DNA of 64,000 bases from Macrolepiota albuminosa (taxonomy: Eukaryota > Basidiomycota > Agaricomycetes > Agaricales > Agaricaceae), in the NCBI GenBank assembly GCA_027475525.1, contig JAMWFC010000073.1, forward strand, positions 645,791 through 709,790, written 5' to 3'. The notes beneath the pieces are model-generated. The model searched no databases. It was not told where the DNA came from and saw nothing but the letters and a program-made list of their open reading frames with translations. Every line of letters begins with the position of its first letter. Position 1 is the stretch's first letter. The position numbers and the translations under genes are program-made. Shown here one piece after another: positions 11,276-22,777 of the stretch.

Positions 11276-14200
11276 CTAGAGTGCGGCGTCTCGACGTGCT
11301 GGATAGAAGTAGTTCTGGATGGCCTGGTCTACCTTGGAAAGAGAATAGAGGCCTCTGATTGCCTGAGGAGCATTGGGATGCTGTTGATAGAATTCCCAGA
11401 CCAAGGCAGGGGCATGGACATTCTCTTGTGGCTGCCAGGAAACGTCTTCAATTCCATAGCCCTTCCACTTGACCTTGAACTGAAGCTTATTCCTAAAGAG
11501 TCGGCTGTCTAGGATCCGCTCCACTTCGTACTCCTCTTGGTTGTTTACCAGAACAGGTGGTGGAGGTGGCTGTGGACGTCGACCTGGGATTGGATCCTCT
11601 GGGGCTGGAGAAAGCTTCACCACATTGAAGACTGGATGGAGTCGACTCATTCCACTAGGCAGCTTGAGTCGATAGGCAAGTGGGCCTACCTGTCTTACTA
11701 TAGGAAAGGGTCCTAGACGACGGTGAGAGAGCTTCTGAGAAGGTCGGGTAGTGGCAATGTCAGAGGCATCCAGGTAGACTCGATCTCCAGGCTTGTACTT
11801 GGGGGCTGGAGTTCGTCCACGATCGTAGTAGCGGGCCATGTCATCCTTTGCCTTAGCTAAAGCTGCCTTGGCTTCCTCCTGGGCTGCCTTCATCCGATCT
11901 ATGAACTCGTTGACAGCTTCATTCTCTGAAGGTTGTCCACGAGGCTCAAATCCCATCCGAGGGTGTCGACCAGTATCTAGAAGGAAAGGAGACATCTGGG
12001 TGGCAGCGTGTACACGGTTGTTGTACTGGAACTCTGCCTCTGGTAATAGATCGTCCCAGTCATCCTGTCGTTCATTGCAGAAGAGCCGGAGATACTGTTC
12101 TAGCTCCTGGTTGACACGCTCAGTCTGGCCATCAGACTGGGGGTGGTAGGCTGTGGAAGTGTGGAGTTTGACATGGAGGAGGCGATACAGTTCTCTAGTA
12201 AACTCTGCCACAAACTGAGGTCCACGGTCCGAGACATAAGCATCTGACAACCCATGGAGTTTCCAGACATGCTTCCGGTACAGATTGGCTGCACCCATGG
12301 CTGAGCAAGTAGTGTGTGTTGGAATAAAATGAGCACGCTTGCCACAGAGATCCACTACCACCATGATCGCATCATATCCATGAGAATCTGGTAACTCAAC
12401 AATGAAGTCTACTGAGGCCACACTCCAACGCTCAGCTGGGATAGGCAATGGATGAAGCTGTCCCATAGGAGGCTGACGACGAGGCTTAGTCTGAAGGCAA
12501 AGATCACAGGTGGAGGTGTAAGAGCCAATATACCGTGACATTTGAGGCCACCAGTAATTCCGCAAGACCAGCTCCAGTGTCTTCCATCTGCCAGGGTGTC
12601 CTGCAACTCGAGAGTCATGATGCTGCTCCACAATCCACCTCCGGAGGTCTGGCAGGTTGGGAACATAAATGCGTCCCTGGAAGGTGAGAAGACCATTTTC
12701 CAGAGACAACTCGTCGGTGTGGACAGACTTCACTCCAGTTTTCTCTTGAGCATGCAAGGCCATGGCAGCCTTAGCTACCAGATCTTCTTGAGCGCCCTCC
12801 CGGTTACCTCGTCGGATGTCTCGAAGAATGCTCACTTCTTCTCCCTGGCCAACCACATCTTCTAGAGCACGGATAGCAAATAGCTCTGGCTTCAGGAGTA
12901 CAATATTGTCATTGTCACTAGCTCCTGAACCATGGTCTGCTCGCCTAGAAAGCGCATCTGGCTTACCCATGCTCCGTCCAGGTTTGTGATGCAGAGAGAA
13001 GTCGAAGTTGGCCAGATACAAGGACCATCGAGCCTGTCGGCGGTTAAGTTTCTTGGCCGTCCGAAAGTACTCTAAGTTCTTGTGATCAGTCCACACCTCA
13101 AATTTATGCCTGGCACCCTCAAGGAAATGTCGCCACTCCTCAAATGACCGAATGATAGCTAGCATCTCCTTGTCATGGATCTCATAATTTCGCTCCACGG
13201 CATTGAGACTCTTGGAGTAGAAAGCCACAGGATGCCACTTACCATCCTCTCTTGACTGTTGAGAGAGAACGGCCCCAGTAGCAAAATCAGAGCTATCAGC
13301 TTCGACACGGAAGGGAGAGTCATCATCTGGGAATATAAGGACAGGCTTTGAAGTGACTGCCTGTTTGAGGGCGTCAAAGGCTGTCTGCTGTGCTGCATCC
13401 CAGTGCCAAGGAGTGTCCTTAGTGGTGAGATCAAAGAGGGGCCGGGCATGGTGTGAGAAATCCTGAATAAACCTCCAGTAGAAGTTGGTGAAACCCAGGA
13501 AGGCCTGAATCTTCTTCTTGTTCTTCGGCTCTGGCCACTCCGCTACACCAGCCACCTTGACTGGGTCCATCTCAGCCATTCCATGAGAGATGATCAGTCC
13601 AAGATATTCAACCTTAGTCTGCTCAAACTCGCACTTCTCTGGCTTAAGATAGAGCTGGTGCTGGCGAAGACGTTCCAGTACGATGCGCGTAATCCGACGA
13701 TGCTCCTCTAGAGTCTTGGTATAGATGAGAATATCGTCAAGGTATACGCACACAACACCTTCCGCTATGAGGTCTCGGAAAATGTCGTTCATCATGGTCT
13801 GGAAGGTGGCAGGGCTATTAGTGAGGCCGAAGAACATTACCAGAGGTTCAAAGAGTCCACAATTTGTTCGGAATGCTCCCTTCCACTCATCTCCTTCTTT
13901 GATGCGCACATTGTTGTAGCCCCAGCGGACATCCAACTTGGTAAAGTAGCACGCACCTCGGAGGTTGTTGACAAGCTCTGAAATGAGTGGTAAGGGGTAG
14001 CAATTCTTCACAGTCATCGCATTCAAGACTCGGTAGTCCTGAACCAGACGTAGAGATCCATCCTTCTTCTTAATAAAGAAGACTGGAGAGGCCATCGGAG
14101 ACTTTGAGGGACGGATGCGACCAGAGTCTAAATTCTCCTGCAAAAAGGCATCAAGCTCATCCTGTTCTCTGGGAGAGAGTGGGTAGACCTTGCAGCTAGA

Positions 14201-15064
14201 GGGCTCAGCATTGGGTGTAAGCTCAATTGCATGGTCCCACTGCTTATGCTCTGGCAGGGAGTCAAATGATGCCTTAGAGAAAACATCCTCAAAGTCTTGC
14301 AGGTGATGAGGAACTGCATCTCGGAACGACTTAGGAGCAGAGTTGGCAGCAAATGCCTGAGCTAGCCGCTGGGAGGTAGTTTGGCTAGCTCTAATCTCTG
14401 CTACAGTTGGTGGAGGTCGTACCATAGTCGCATAAATCCTATCACCTGTCTCAATAGCCTCGTCTGGAGACTCTGGGTCAGGAGCACATCCAAATTCACC
14501 CTCACATCCGTCTTCCATCTGGGCTTCACTCGCTACACCTCGAACGTCCTCATAGAGGGCCTCTCTATAAGGGAACGCCAAAGGAGGAGGATCCAGTAGG
14601 TCGAGGTCTGCAAAGGGGAGGTGTCCAACTCGGCAAGCCCTGATAGCAGCACGCTCATGGACTGACTCTCTGCGCTCCTCTCTAACTTCCTTGGCGCATG
14701 TGGAACACCGTCGAGGGCAGCGGCTCATGCTCACCTTACCCTTGGCCCAGTAAATCTCAGGATTGTGATCACGCAGCCAGGAGAACCCAAGTATCATGTC
14801 CTGCTTTCCTAGGCTGGTGACCGCAAAGACTGCACGCTCGGAATGAGTCTGATAATGAAGGACTAAATCCACCACTGAGCGGATGGATCCAGCTTCATTG
14901 AGCGTACCGTCAATGTTATAGACTGGAATAGGGTGAGAGAGGGGACGGGTAGTGAGCCGGTGTTGTTCCACATAATGGGTGTCTAGGAAGAGTCCAGTAG
15001 CGCCACTGTCTAAGAGAGCTATGACGCTTCGAGTCTGCTGAGTGTCAGTTGTCTCAATCTCCAC
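11276..15064 (-). CDS. Ty3 chromovirus pol, element E (1262 codons, uninterrupted)
   Basis: Protease-RT-RNase H-integrase-chromodomain polyprotein. Visible motifs are: retropepsin LLDSGATG (about residues 17-24), RT with YLDDILIY (near residue 441), RNase H FRVEADSSDFATGAVLS and EVWTDHKN, and integrase zinc site (HHDSRVAGHPG, CDLC). The integrase DDE residues are in VASVDFIVEL, YVSDRGPQF and [17 protein letters not shown]-terminal chromodomain reads YEVERILDSR with VKWKGYG. All catalytic residues are present and no stop breaks the frame. The frame extends upstream into a gag remnant (15065-15354). The stop TAG lies next to the polypurine tract, so this element has no room for an extra 3' gene, unlike A, C and D. 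A basidiomycete marY1/Tf-like chromovirus is likely (inference). Confidence 0.92.
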   Translation of the reverse strand: MEIETTDTQQTRSVIALLDSGATGLFLDTHYVEQHRLTTRPLSHPIPVYNIDGTLNEAGSIRSVVDLVLHYQTHSERAVFAVTSLGKQDMILGFSWLRDHNPEIYWAKGKVSMSRCPRRCSTCAKEVREERRESVHERAAIRACRVGHLPFADLDLLDPPPLAFPYREALYEDVRGVASEAQMEDGCEGEFGCAPDPESPDEAIETGDRIYATMVRPPPTVAEIRASQTTSQRLAQAFAANSAPKSFRDAVPHHLQDFEDVFSKASFDSLPEHKQWDHAIELTPNAEPSSCKVYPLSPREQDELDAFLQENLDSGRIRPSKSPMASPVFFIKKKDGSLRLVQDYRVLNAMTVKNCYPLPLISELVNNLRGACYFTKLDVRWGYNNVRIKEGDEWKGAFRTNCGLFEPLVMFFGLTNSPATFQTMMNDIFRDLIAEGVVCVYLDDILIYTKTLEEHRRITRIVLERLRQHQLYLKPEKCEFEQTKVEYLGLIISHGMAEMDPVKVAGVAEWPEPKNKKKIQAFLGFTNFYWRFIQDFSHHARPLFDLTTKDTPWHWDAAQQTAFDALKQAVTSKPVLIFPDDDSPFRVEADSSDFATGAVLSQQSREDGKWHPVAFYSKSLNAVERNYEIHDKEMLAIIRSFEEWRHFLEGARHKFEVWTDHKNLEYFRTAKKLNRRQARWSLYLANFDFSLHHKPGRSMGKPDALSRRADHGSGASDNDNIVLLKPELFAIRALEDVVGQGEEVSILRDIRRGNREGAQEDLVAKAAMALHAQEKTGVKSVHTDELSLENGLLTFQGRIYVPNLPDLRRWIVEQHHDSRVAGHPGRWKTLELVLRNYWWPQMSRYIGSYTSTCDLCLQTKPRRQPPMGQLHPLPIPAERWSVASVDFIVELPDSHGYDAIMVVVDLCGKRAHFIPTHTTCSAMGAANLYRKHVWKLHGLSDAYVSDRGPQFVAEFTRELYRLLHVKLHTSTAYHPQSDGQTERVNQELEQYLRLFCNERQDDWDDLLPEAEFQYNNRVHAATQMSPFLLDTGRHPRMGFEPRGQPSENEAVNEFIDRMKAAQEEAKAALAKAKDDMARYYDRGRTPAPKYKPGDRVYLDASDIATTRPSQKLSHRRLGPFPIVRQVGPLAYRLKLPSGMSRLHPVFNVVKLSPAPEDPIPGRRPQPPPPPVLVNNQEEYEVERILDSRLFRNKLQFKVKWKGYGIEDVSWQPQENVHAPALVWEFYQQHPNAPQAIRGLYSLSKVDQAIQNYFYPARRDAAL

Positions 15065-15354
15065 ATTCAGATGCAGAGAGTTGGGAGAGGGAGTAGAAGC
15101 AACAACATAGCGACGGGGAAGGCATCGTTCCCAAGCTGGGACACATGGTCGTCAGACAGGAGAAGGAGGAGAAGAGGTCTTAGCTGAGGCTTGGACCAAG
15201 GGGGTATTTTGTACGTCGGAGGGGGTGCTTACAGTTTCAGTCAGAGAATCAGGAGCAGGAAGCGATACATTAGAAGACTCTACTGATTGACATGTAAACT
15301 GATTAGCACCAGGCGGCGGAGGCATACAACTCATCCGTCGCTCTATTGAAAACC
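15065..15354 (-). pseudogene. 3' end of element E gag, cut by element A
   Basis: Open in the same frame as pol except for one TGA at 15152-15154 (after SSPPSPV). Low-complexity Ser/Pro/Thr-rich sequence typical of the gag-protease linker. It ends where the LTR of element A begins at 15355. The rest of gag and the 5' LTR are not found beyond element A at 26098. Confidence 0.6.
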
Positions 15355-15581
15355 TGTAACGAAGTTACAGGGTTTGTGAGAGCTTAGGTTCACACAGTAC
15401 AGAATCAGACCAGACTGGTCTATTGACTATGTAGTGTAAAACAAAGATAAGCTGCTTAGTAAGCAGCATATGTACAGTATTTATAATATGTAAATAATAA
15501 TATTATATTATAATAATAATATAATATCTACTAAAGTAAGTAAGGCTATGTGGCCAACGCCACATAGCGGGCTACGCTACA
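15355..15581 (-). repeat. 3' LTR of Ty3 element A (227 bp)
   Basis: Plus coordinates TGTAACGAAG...GCTACA. It contains three perfect hairpins: 15355-15369 (stem 6, loop 3), 15451-15467 (stem 8, loop 1) and 15545-15568 (stem 10, loop 4). The middle is A/T-only. The complement of a G-run polypurine tract (caccccccaa) follows at 15582. Homologous to 25863-26097 and 40589-40822. Confidence 0.85.
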
Positions 15582-15626
15582 CACCCCCCAATCAGACCGA
15601 GCTACGGTCTCGAGATAAGATGACGG

Positions 15627-18600
15627 TCAGGCCGTCGGTAAGTCAGGAATGGGGGCAATGGGAGAGTCCCCAGGCTCCCAGAATGGGTCGGCGGTCGCGT
15701 CGTCCATGTCGTAGTCGAGGAGTTCATCCTCGGGTGCGGGCTCATAAGAAGTGCCCGATGGCCCTGCTACTGGCAGGGAGTCGTCATAGTCCCGGAGGGG
15801 GGATAGTGTGAGAGTGGGGTCAATAATCGACCCCAGGACAGGTGGTTGGGGTTCAGGAAGATTCCCAGTGTCGGACAGGTACTGGCGCGTCCAGATCTTG
15901 CAGGCATGAATGTCTTGCCTGATTAGGAGGTACATCCCCTTGGTGAGTGCGTCATTGTAAGCACAACGACTGTCCTGCTGCTGGAGCATCAGGCGTTGGC
16001 GATCGCCAATGGTGGCCTCGCGCCACCCTTCCCACTGAGCAATGGACTGGGGAGTCCCGTAATGGTCGAGGCGTTGTAGCCTCTCGTCGTCGATAGCGGC
16101 CGCCTCGTTGTAGAGATGGCTGTCGCTGAAGAAGAGGTGGGCCAGGTAGGTGACCCCATAGGTGTATGCATGGTCAGCCCAGCTGACCGGAATCTGGTTG
16201 TGAAGAAGGACACGTAACGCGTCCGAAGTGGTGAATACGGAAGCTGATGCTTCCGGGATGTCCACAGCCCGAGCCTCGAAGTTAGGATCGTCGGCGTGGA
16301 GGGGCACAAAAACGTGCCCTGTAGCAGCCTTGTACTCGGCCATGGCCTCTTTGTAGAGACCTGGCCTTGCAAAGACATAGGCCAGGTACTTGTGTACGGT
16401 GGTCTTGGAGGGGCGGCTGGCGCTGAGAGCGTGTACAAGTGCAAACCCGAACAGGCTGCACCAATGAATGCGCATGGCACAGTCCATATGTTGGACGTCC
16501 CAGGACGTCCATAGAGAAGGGCATACGAGCCCAGGTAGTCCAAAGCAAACGGTTGCTTTGGATCAGGGGGAGTAAGGCCAACGAAGGCAATTCTCCCTCC
16601 CTCTTTGCGGCGATAGATCCGCGGGATATTCTCCTGCTCCTCTGGACTCGCAAAGGGTACCGAGATGGTCCTATAGGGGACCTCCTTGAGTAGGTGAGAC
16701 ATGGCTCTGTCTCGGGCAGTGGGGTGGCAGTTGAGCGCCACCCGTTTGAATTTGTTGAGCAAAAGATAGCCCAACTGACGCTGACAAATCGGCGTAAACT
16801 GGTTGTTCACCAGTGCATGAAGTCTGCGGACTTCTTGAGGACTGCGGGGAAACCCGCGAGGTGACACTTGGTACACCTTACTGTTGTGGGGCGTCGACGC
16901 GGCATTGCCCTCTTTATCGGCCTCGAAGGACCTGGCTGCATGGGCTTCTTGCCCGACGAAGATAGTGTTGGTCACTGGCGACCAATAGAACTGGGGAGCT
17001 AACCCCGCGCCAAAGAATGAGTTTTGGCGCTCGACAGTGTGATCACGGTAGATCACAACACCAAGCGCATCAGGGATGTGCCCAGTTTCGTCCTCGAGGA
17101 GGGCAGCTCCTCGTTTGGCGCTATCCTGCGCCTGGCGGTCCATCTTGGCCCGTCAATTACTGTTGTGCCGTTCGCGCACCATACGTTGTGCCGCTGTCTT
17201 GTGCGGCACCGGAGATTCCATACAAGCCTCTTCAGGCTCCTCATACCAATCGTCATCGGAGGGCAGGGACGGCAGCCTCTCTGGCTCAGACTTGTCAGAC
17301 CGTGGGTCCATTGCCCACACATGCCACGGGAATCGGGCTGGCGGGCCCTCTACCAGTATTGCGGGTAAGAAGGGGATGTTAGCCCCTGGGGCCCCTTTCG
17401 GGGCATCCTCAGGGAAGTGCACGTTAACGTATGCGTGCCCTTCCAGGTTCTTACCCTGACGATCTTTTCGGGGTTGTGAGGCCTTAGCCTCTGTGGGGCG
17501 TGCACTCACGCCCCTGGAACTCTGCTCCCCAGAGTGCGTGATGGATACCACAGATAATGGTCGCAAAGATGCGACCTCAGACGCGCCGCTGGCGAGGCGC
17601 TGGATGAGCCGGGGGGCGGCTGGAGCAGGGACATCCTCATAGAGAAGGATGTCCCATCCTAGTCCGGCCTCCTGGCCGGGAATGACAACGCTCAACTGCA
17701 TCGAGCGGGAGGGCACGTCGTCCACTCCTTGCCGACGCACCCTTTTGCTGGAGTCGGTGTCCCGACTCGGGGGTGTAGTCTGCCGCTTACAAGCGGCCAA
17801 TAGAGCAAGAAGATCAGTTTTGCGCTGAGCGTGCATATGATCCATGTCGTCTATCATCCGGCTGATGAGGACGACTGCCTCCGCGTTGCGGAGGTATGAT
17901 GAGTCTGCGGGTACATCGTACCCGTTGTCTCCCAGGCGTTGGAGAAGGGTAGCCAGGACTAAGTCCTGGTTGAGACTGGGCTCGACAGCCCGTGCTTTTC
18001 CTTTGTCGCATCGAGGATGCGACTCTTTTTCCGAGCTGGGCTCGGATTGGTGCAGCATCTCGAGCCGCTGTAGCAAGGAGAGCTTGGCTAGGCTCTCCGT
18101 CAGCGCATCAGTCGATGAACTGATGCTTTGTTCTGTATTGAGAGTTTCTGTACTTTCAATGGCCGCGGAGGCCTGCACGAGGGATGCTTGGCATCCCTCT
18201 AGATTGTCGCCTTGTACTGTGGTCGACAGAGAAATAGCCCTGCCTCCCTTGGCTACTGCCTCATACGAGGCATCGTACTGGGGCATTGCACCCCACGCCC
18301 CCATCCAAGCCGGGGGGTACGGCATCATTACGGGCACACCACCCATGCCAGGGTAGTGCGCCGGGGTGGTAAACTGGGGCAAAGGATGTGCGCCCATAGC
18401 CCCTCTCGCCATAGCGGGGGCAAACTGCCCCCATCCTGGCGCTGCTTGGGGGCTGACTAGCCCCCCGTAGGCCTGTTGCTGAGATTGGCCCTCTGTGTGA
18501 TGTGGCGCATAAGCGCCCGCTACTGGTTGTTGGGGCTGATAGCCGCCCACAGGTACGGTCTGGGGCATGAAGTTGCCCTGCATGGGTTGGTGTGGCGGAT

Positions 18601-18811
18601 AGCCACTGATCACCGGCTGCTGCGGCGAGTACGCCGCTGGTTGTTGCTGCTGCTGTGGGAAGCCCACAGGCTGTTGCGATTGTCCCCACTGGGGGAGCCA
18701 TCTGCCCCCCTCCCCTTCAGCCGACGGTAAGACCAACGGCGCAAACTCAAATTGCTGCTGCTGTTGCTGCTGCTGCTGCTGTTCAACGGAGTCCACGGGC
18801 ATCTTGTCCAT
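15627..18811 (-). pseudogene. orfX of element A: accessory ORF between integrase and 3' LTR
   Basis: Minus strand, start ATG 18811 in a strong context (CAACCATGG) after a pyrimidine-rich run. Part 1 (18811-17153, 552 codons) begins with a Q10 run and Gln/Pro/Gly-rich sequence. It then has a helical block (LLQRLGDNGYDVPADSSYL...AVVLISRMIDDM) and basic KRVRR. One TGA (17155-17153, followed by CGG) separates it in frame from part 2. Part 2 reads GHIPDALGVVIYRDHTVERQ, then VSPRGFPRSPQEVRRLHALV. After a 1-base frameshift near 16488 come RIHWCSLFGFALVHAL and QIPVSWADHAYTYGVTYL, with an acidic tail. The same blocks in the same order occur in element C (45620-48430). No signal peptide or clear membrane helix; I recognise no known family. 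It is not an obvious envelope protein. Function unknown. Confidence 0.75.
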
Positions 18812-18894
18812 GGTTGGGGAAAGAAAGTGAAAAAGAAATTTTGCTTTTTAAGGCGTGTTTCAGCCACAGCTGCTAACCAACTCAGCCAAGCCGC

Positions 18895-18911
18895 GATCGG
18901 CACTGCCGATC
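18895..18911. promoter_or_regulatory. Perfect hairpin between pol and orfX, element A
   Basis: Stem GATCGGCA, one-base loop, perfect complement. It lies in the short gap between the pol stop (18915) and the orfX start (18811). A hairpin stands in the equivalent gap of element C (48490-48509). A role in transcription, termination or translation of orfX is inference. Confidence 0.5.
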
Positions 18912-18914
18912 AAA

Positions 18915-21900
18915 TTAAGCGCCGGCACGCTTACTTAATTGATGTGGGCGCTTAACGCTCTTTAACTCCAAATAACGGTCAAGTGCCGCCAACTTGGAGC
19001 AATGGGAGTGTGGCTCCCATGTTGTGTCCCTCAGGGACCAACGTACTTCAAACTCGAGCGTGTTACGCTCAGTCCACCGGTGCCCAATTATGCACTCAAC
19101 GAACCATTCATCATCGTCTCGAGCCCCAAAATCATAGGGGCCCGGGGTTGCCCTGTTAGGGAACAGCGCATCGTCAGACGCGCTGTAAGGTCGCAACAGC
19201 GACACATGAAACATAGGAATGATGTGTCGTTCCTGTAATGCCAGAGGCAGCTCCAACACATAGTTGGAGGTACTTGGCTCTGCGTCTAGAACGCGGTATG
19301 GGCCTACCCATTTCGGGCAGAGTTTACTCGCTCGACCCTTTGGGAGCCTCAGATTACGCGTTGATAAGTATACCAACGCTCCTACAGCTATTGGCGGATC
19401 TTTTCGCCTGGAAGACTCGTGCCTCTATGATGGCGTCATGCGCCGCCACAATGTTCTCCAGGGCCTGCCTGGCGAACTCGACAACTCCGCGGTGAGCCAC
19501 TGTATCAGCACGAACCTCGTGCAGCATGGAGGACAAGTACCCTCCGTTGAGTTCAAAGGGCGCATACCCTGTGGTATCCGAGATACTCACGTTAATCGTG
19601 AACTCAGTGAGTGGACACCAGTCCACCCAGTCCCGTTGGTCAGGGCAAACCACTGCCCTCAGAATTTGACCTATGAGGAGTCGAGCTCCTAGCAGTTTGT
19701 GGAGTTCTCTCCACCATTGAGATGTGAACTTCGAGTCACGGTCGCTCACAATGGTGCTAGGCAGCCCATGCAGCCTAACAATCTCTCTCAGGTAGATCCA
19801 AGACAGCTCCTTAGCCGTCAGCGTAGTTTGCACCGGTATGAGGTGCACCATGCTCGTCATGCGGCATATGACTACCCAGAGGTAATCGAACCCTCTGGAC
19901 TCGGGAAAGGGACCTACGAAGTCCATTCCAATTGAATCCCAGGGTTTCACCGGCACGGGTAGCTGGTGTAGCTTCCCGGGAGGGGATCCAGGAGGCAACT
20001 TTGCCCTCTGACACGCTGCGCATGATGCGCAAAACTTAGTTACTTCTTGGGCCATGCGTGGCCACCAATACCATCTCCGAATGTAGCCCAACGTCCGGGC
20101 AGCACCAAAGTGCCCCACCAGGGCATGGGCCTGGTCCAAGACCCGCGTAACAATGGGTCGTGTACGGGGGAGGCATACCACTGCCACCCCTTGACAGTTC
20201 TCCGTCATGATGAGTCCACCAGGCTCATGCCTGAACCGAGGATGGTCGTCAGGATTGGCGATTATCTCGGCCAAGAGAGAATCATCACCATAGTCCTGCA
20301 CCACCTCCTGCCGGAAGTCGTCCTTGACCAGGCTAGGAGGCTGAGATGAAGGCAAGTCGCCTTTGAGCATCTCCGCAAGCGTTACGGGTACATCGTGGCG
20401 CTTGTGCTCCCTAGTAGATGCTGGGTCCACAGCTTCATGCTCCTTGAGCAACTGGGTGGCTACGTCCCGCTCTTCACGCCGCTCTCTGAGACGAGTGCTT
20501 CACCTTCGTTCATCGTCACGCATAGCGCGTACTTCCAGGACATGCTCCCTGAGTTCCTGGTATCGGTGAAGAGGTAAATCCTCTCCATCAGGGTCTATGC
20601 GGCAGTCTGCCTGCACATACTCATGAGGCTCGTGAGCCTCCTCAACCACATCACTCTCAAAGTAGCGCGACAAGCAGTCTGCCACTTTGTTGAGTTCACC
20701 TTTAACATAGGTGATGTCGAACTGGTATCTTGACATGTAGTCTATCCATCGTCGCTGACACGGTGACAAGTTCACTTGAGTTTTGAAGAACTCAAGGGCC
20801 TTGTGGTCCGTTATGATGTGGATGGGATATCCCATCAGCTTATCCTCCCATTTGAGGAGGGCTTCGAGTATGGCAAGAGTCTCCAACTCATGCACCGCAT
20901 AGTTTTGCTGGGCTGTCGTGAACTTTTTCAACATGAACCCTGCTGGGCGGCATGTCTGCCAGCTGCTTCCCTGGCTGTACATGGCCCCGACGCCTGTCTT
21001 GGACGCGTCGCAAATGAGCCATATAGGCTCGTCCTGTCTAGGGTCGATGGGTCGAATCACCGGAGTCTTCGTACAGATCTGTTTGACCATCTCGAAGCAC
21101 CGCTGGTGCAACGGCCTCCAATTGAACGGTGACCCGTTCTGCGTCATGGCCATAAGTGGCCCAGTATAGGCTGTTACATCGGGCAAGAAGCTCGAAATGT
21201 AGTTGACAAGACCAACAAACCGTTGGATGTCATTGTAGTTTCGGGGTGTTCGCCACTCCCGAATGCGATCGAGCTTGTCCTGATCGGGGGTGGATACCCT
21301 GCTCATCAATGACATGCCCTAGGCAGTCTATACTCTGAGCGTAGAGCTCACATTTCTTCCACTTCAAGTACAACTTGTACTTGCGCAGTCGTTCGAATAT
21401 GACTCTGAGGTGCTGCTCATGCTCCTCCATAGTATCCGAGTAGATGAATATGTCATCTAAGTAGATGTGCATGAAACGTCCTATTACGTCTCGGAAGATA
21501 GAGGTCATTAGCCTCTGGAAAGTTGCTGGAGCATTGCAGTCTCCAATCTGCATTATATTGCTCGTAAACGTGCCCATGATCGATGCAAATACGGTCTTGG
21601 GTACGTCCTCGGTGCGAATGTGCACCTGCTCGTAAGCGTCAGTAAGGTTGATCTTCGAGCAATACTTCGCCCGCGCCACGTCTTCCCGGATCACCTCCTG
21701 ATCTGGTAAAGGAGTTACATCCTTTATGGTGTTGTCATTGCGCTGACACGCATCAAGAGCTGTTCGAAGGGTTCCATCCTTCTTCGGGATGCACAATAAT
21801 GGTGCAGCTTGAGCGGTGGTGCATGGGGACCACCATTGAGCATTCAAATAGCGATTAGTCTTATCGCATAGTTGCTCCTGGAGGGCGCGCGGGCAGCGCG

Positions 21901-22549
21901 GCAAGTGGTACTTATACTGCTTGCTCTCGTCTATGAGATTGATCTCATGGTTCACCTCCCGCCATGGCGGCAGCTCCTCCTTGGTCCCGTTGACCATGTT
22001 GGCAAATTCTTCTTGCCATTGCTGACGCAATCGAGGGATCTCTTCCTCACGAAGGCTTGTCGCCTTCTGCTTCCCCTTCATACGCACATGGGGAAGTACT
22101 TCCACCGTCTCTGAGGGTGGCCGAGGCGGCGGTGCATACTGCTCGTGCATGGCAAGCACTCGATTGACACTGTCATCGGGTATGTGTAGTCTCAGCGGAG
22201 AATCCGCTGCTGCTGCCTTAAAAGCCACAAGGCTTCTTCCCTCACGTACAAGTGAGTACGCTACGGACACCTCGTCCGAGGCTGGCTGACGATACGCTGG
22301 TTTGATGGTCATCCGTCTCTGGTGCGCATTTCGCGCACACATGGCTGCCACCAGCTCGTTCCACTCTTGCGGCATTCGGAGGTCGTATGCCCAGTCGTAC
22401 TCTGGCAGGGGGGCTGGTCGCTCCCATAGGAACCGTGTGTCCCCCTCTTCTGAGGCTTCCACCTCTCGGATGCTGTCTTTCAAGTCTTCCAACTTGACTT
22501 GTGAGGACGTAGGTGGACATACATCCACTGAGTCCTCCCGTCGTCTCAC
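18915..22549 (-). pseudogene. Ty3 pol of element A (RT, RNase H, integrase, chromodomain), defective
   Basis: RT with YLDDIFIYSD, RNase H (LICDASKTGVGAMY, IITDHKALEFF), integrase zinc site (HALVGHFG, CASCAACQ), then first two catalytic Asp segments (IGMDFVGPF, IVSDRDSKF). The segment holding the third catalytic residue is missing: compared with element B (44975-45031), 57 nt encoding FHPQTDGQTERAN and neighbours are gone in frame near 19690. A +1 C insertion near 21300 and an indel near 19395 shift the frame. TGA at 20500-20502 replaces Arg. The C-terminus has a chromodomain-like end (LEFEVRWSLRDTTWE). The frame upstream to gag-pro is interrupted only by TGA codons, the first at 22780-22778. 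Confidence 0.88.
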
Positions 22550-22777
22550 CTTTTGATGGCGTTTGTCTGGAGGCCTTGCGCCTCAAATCTCAGGAGCAAT
22601 TATTTGCTCGTTGCTCCTCTTGGAGGCTTGATACTCCTCCTTGCTCATCATTACCACGTTGTGGTCTGCGCTCAGTCCAGGCATAGCCTGCACTTCCTCC
22701 TCCCCATCCTCCATGGTCGGCACTCTGCACCGGCCAAGTCATGGAGAGTCCTTGCATTTCTCCATAGTGCAATGACG

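Noticed and set aside
15627..18811. orfX as a retroviral envelope gene
   Set aside because: The position suits env, but there is no signal peptide, fusion peptide or C-terminal membrane anchor in either copy.
16296..18876. Several plus-strand frames of 70-170 codons across orfX of element A
   Set aside because: No start context or motif, and not conserved in element C; shadows of orfX.
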